DNA from: Candidatus Sulfotelmatobacter sp.
GTDB taxonomy: Bacteria; Acidobacteriota; Terriglobia; Terriglobales; Acidobacteriaceae
Assembly (NCBI GenBank): GCA_030037575.1
Contig: JASHRB010000209.1
Span: 1 to 6,371, forward strand
Direction of reading: 5' to 3'
DNA: 6,371 bases
Shown here: piece by piece, positions 5,552 through 6,371 of the stretch
Numbering within the stretch: position 1 is the first letter of the stretch
Layout of the letters: each line of letters starts with the position of its first letter
The notes under the pieces: generated by a model
Database searches by the model: none
What the model was told of the DNA's origin: nothing
The model's input: the letters and a program-made list of their open reading frames with translations, nothing else
Translations under genes and position numbers: made by a program

Positions 5552-6371
5552 TTATGGACGAGTATCCGAAGGAGACGCCAGGGGACGAGCTTCCATTTCC
5601 TCGAGGTTGGACCGCGCGTGTTGATAATCAGGCTGGATTTCGAGTGCCTTTTTGTACATCTTGACGGCGAGGTCAGGGCGCCCGCTTTGCTGATACACAA
5701 CGCCCAAATCAAAATATGCCAACGCATAAGAGGAATTGTGCTCGATTGCTCTGGTAAGCTCTTCGCGTGCAGCAGCTAGCTGACCTTGTTGCAGGAACAA
5801 CGCACCTAAATCGCAGTACGCGGTGGCCGGACCAGGGTCGACGGCAATAGCCCTTTGGTAGGCTTGCGCAGCCGCAGAAAAATCACCCGAACGCTGAAAC
5901 ACTGCTCCGAGACCGATGATTGCCTCGACGTCACTCGGTTTCAGAGCGAGTGCTTTTTGATAGGCGCTCTTCGCAGTTTCGGTTAAGGCGAGTTGCAGAT
6001 ACAGGTTTCCAAGATCGACCCAGGCGTCAGGATTGCGCGGATCGAGAGAAATCGCCTGCTGGTATAAGGCCGCTGATCGGGAGTAATTGGCCTGACGTTG
6101 GAAAAGGTCTCCCAGGTTTATGATCGCCGAGGTGTAATGCGGGTTGAGGTCGATGGCGCGCTGGTAATAATCTGCGGCCTTTGAAGTGTCTCCCGCGTCG
6201 GCGAACGCAACCCCGAGATTGTAGAGAAGTACCGAGCTTTTTGGCGTTGCTTCCAGTGATTTCGCGTATATCGAGATCTCGTCGCGCCAATCAAGTACGC
6301 GTGCATTGAGACGCCATCCCCCCCAAAACACCCACAAAACAACCGCGCACCAGACTAGAGATATTGTCCAA
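5552..6371 (-). CDS. Membrane-anchored TPR protein, C-terminal part (probably TMTC/PMT-like)
   Basis: The frame is open to the right window edge, so the N-terminus is missing; the TTG at 6337 is merely the first possible start codon inside the frame. The visible part opens with a Trp-rich hydrophobic stretch (WTISLVWCAVVLWVFWGGW), probably the last membrane helix. A 'DWRDE' junction leads to six TPR units of exactly 34 residues, with the conserved NLG/DLG/GLG positions recurring at residues 40, 74, 108, 142, 176 and 210 counted from that TTG. A short Pro/Ser-rich tail ends at TAA. A C-terminal TPR array joined to a multispanning region through 'W+DE' is typical of the TMTC/PMT-like bacterial proteins thought to be glycosyltransferase-related; this assignment is inference because the catalytic part is outside the window. 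The TPRs probably sit outside the cytoplasm and bind protein partners. The gene converges on the efflux remnant with 43 bp between them. Confidence 0.88.
   Translation of the reverse strand, partial: WTISLVWCAVVLWVFWGGWRLNARVLDWRDEISIYAKSLEATPKSSVLLYNLGVAFADAGDTSKAADYYQRAIDLNPHYTSAIINLGDLFQRQANYSRSAALYQQAISLDPRNPDAWVDLGNLYLQLALTETAKSAYQKALALKPSDVEAIIGLGAVFQRSGDFSAAAQAYQRAIAVDPGPATAYCDLGALFLQQGQLAAAREELTRAIEHNSSYALAYFDLGVVYQQSGRPDLAVKMYKKALEIQPDYQHARSNLEEMEARPLASPSDTRP

Overview
The window looks like an ordinary chromosomal segment of a moderately GC-rich, Gram-negative soil-type bacterium, most likely an acidobacterium (Acidobacteriota). I infer this from the mix of gene families: a CRTAC1-type FG-GAP/UnbV protein, a DipZ-like exported thioredoxin, a small basic protein with an 'SAAAR..I.AAQ.ARWAK' motif, a TolC-like outer-membrane efflux remnant and a membrane-anchored TPR protein. 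No rRNA, tRNA, CRISPR array, transposase or integrase is visible.

Layout, left to right. (1) Positions 3-1727 (+) hold the 3' part of a secreted calcium-loop repeat protein ending in an ASPIC/UnbV domain. (2) Convergent with it, and only 20 bp away, is a thioredoxin-fold protein on the minus strand (1748-2854). It has an export signal, a CINC active site and a DipZ-like C-terminal domain. (3) A roughly 400-bp divergent intergenic region (2855-3254) contains a terminator-like hairpin, a perfect 18-bp dyad and candidate -10 boxes. (4) A soluble PAS-coiled coil-HisKA_3 histidine kinase (3255-4412, +) ends on a strong GC hairpin. No response regulator is next to it in the window. (5) A 106-residue basic protein (4673-4993, +) is built from an N-terminal helix and two copies of a basic motif 36 residues apart. 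(6) Positions 5028-5508 (+) are a decayed 3' remnant of an RND-type outer-membrane efflux gene. It carries two frameshifts and an in-frame stop and lacks its first two thirds. (7) On the minus strand, 5552 to the right edge is the C-terminal part of a membrane protein with one visible hydrophobic segment and six exact 34-residue TPR repeats. It probably belongs to the TMTC/PMT-like glycosyltransferase-TPR group.

The genes do not form one operon or an evident new system. The pieces are a periplasmic or surface protein and an exported redox protein facing each other, an orphan sensor kinase, and an accessory patch made of the small basic gene and the broken efflux gene. The most noteworthy items are the small repeat protein, the multiply damaged efflux remnant that starts just past it, the second CxxC pair in the redoxin, and the structured divergent region in front of the kinase and redoxin.
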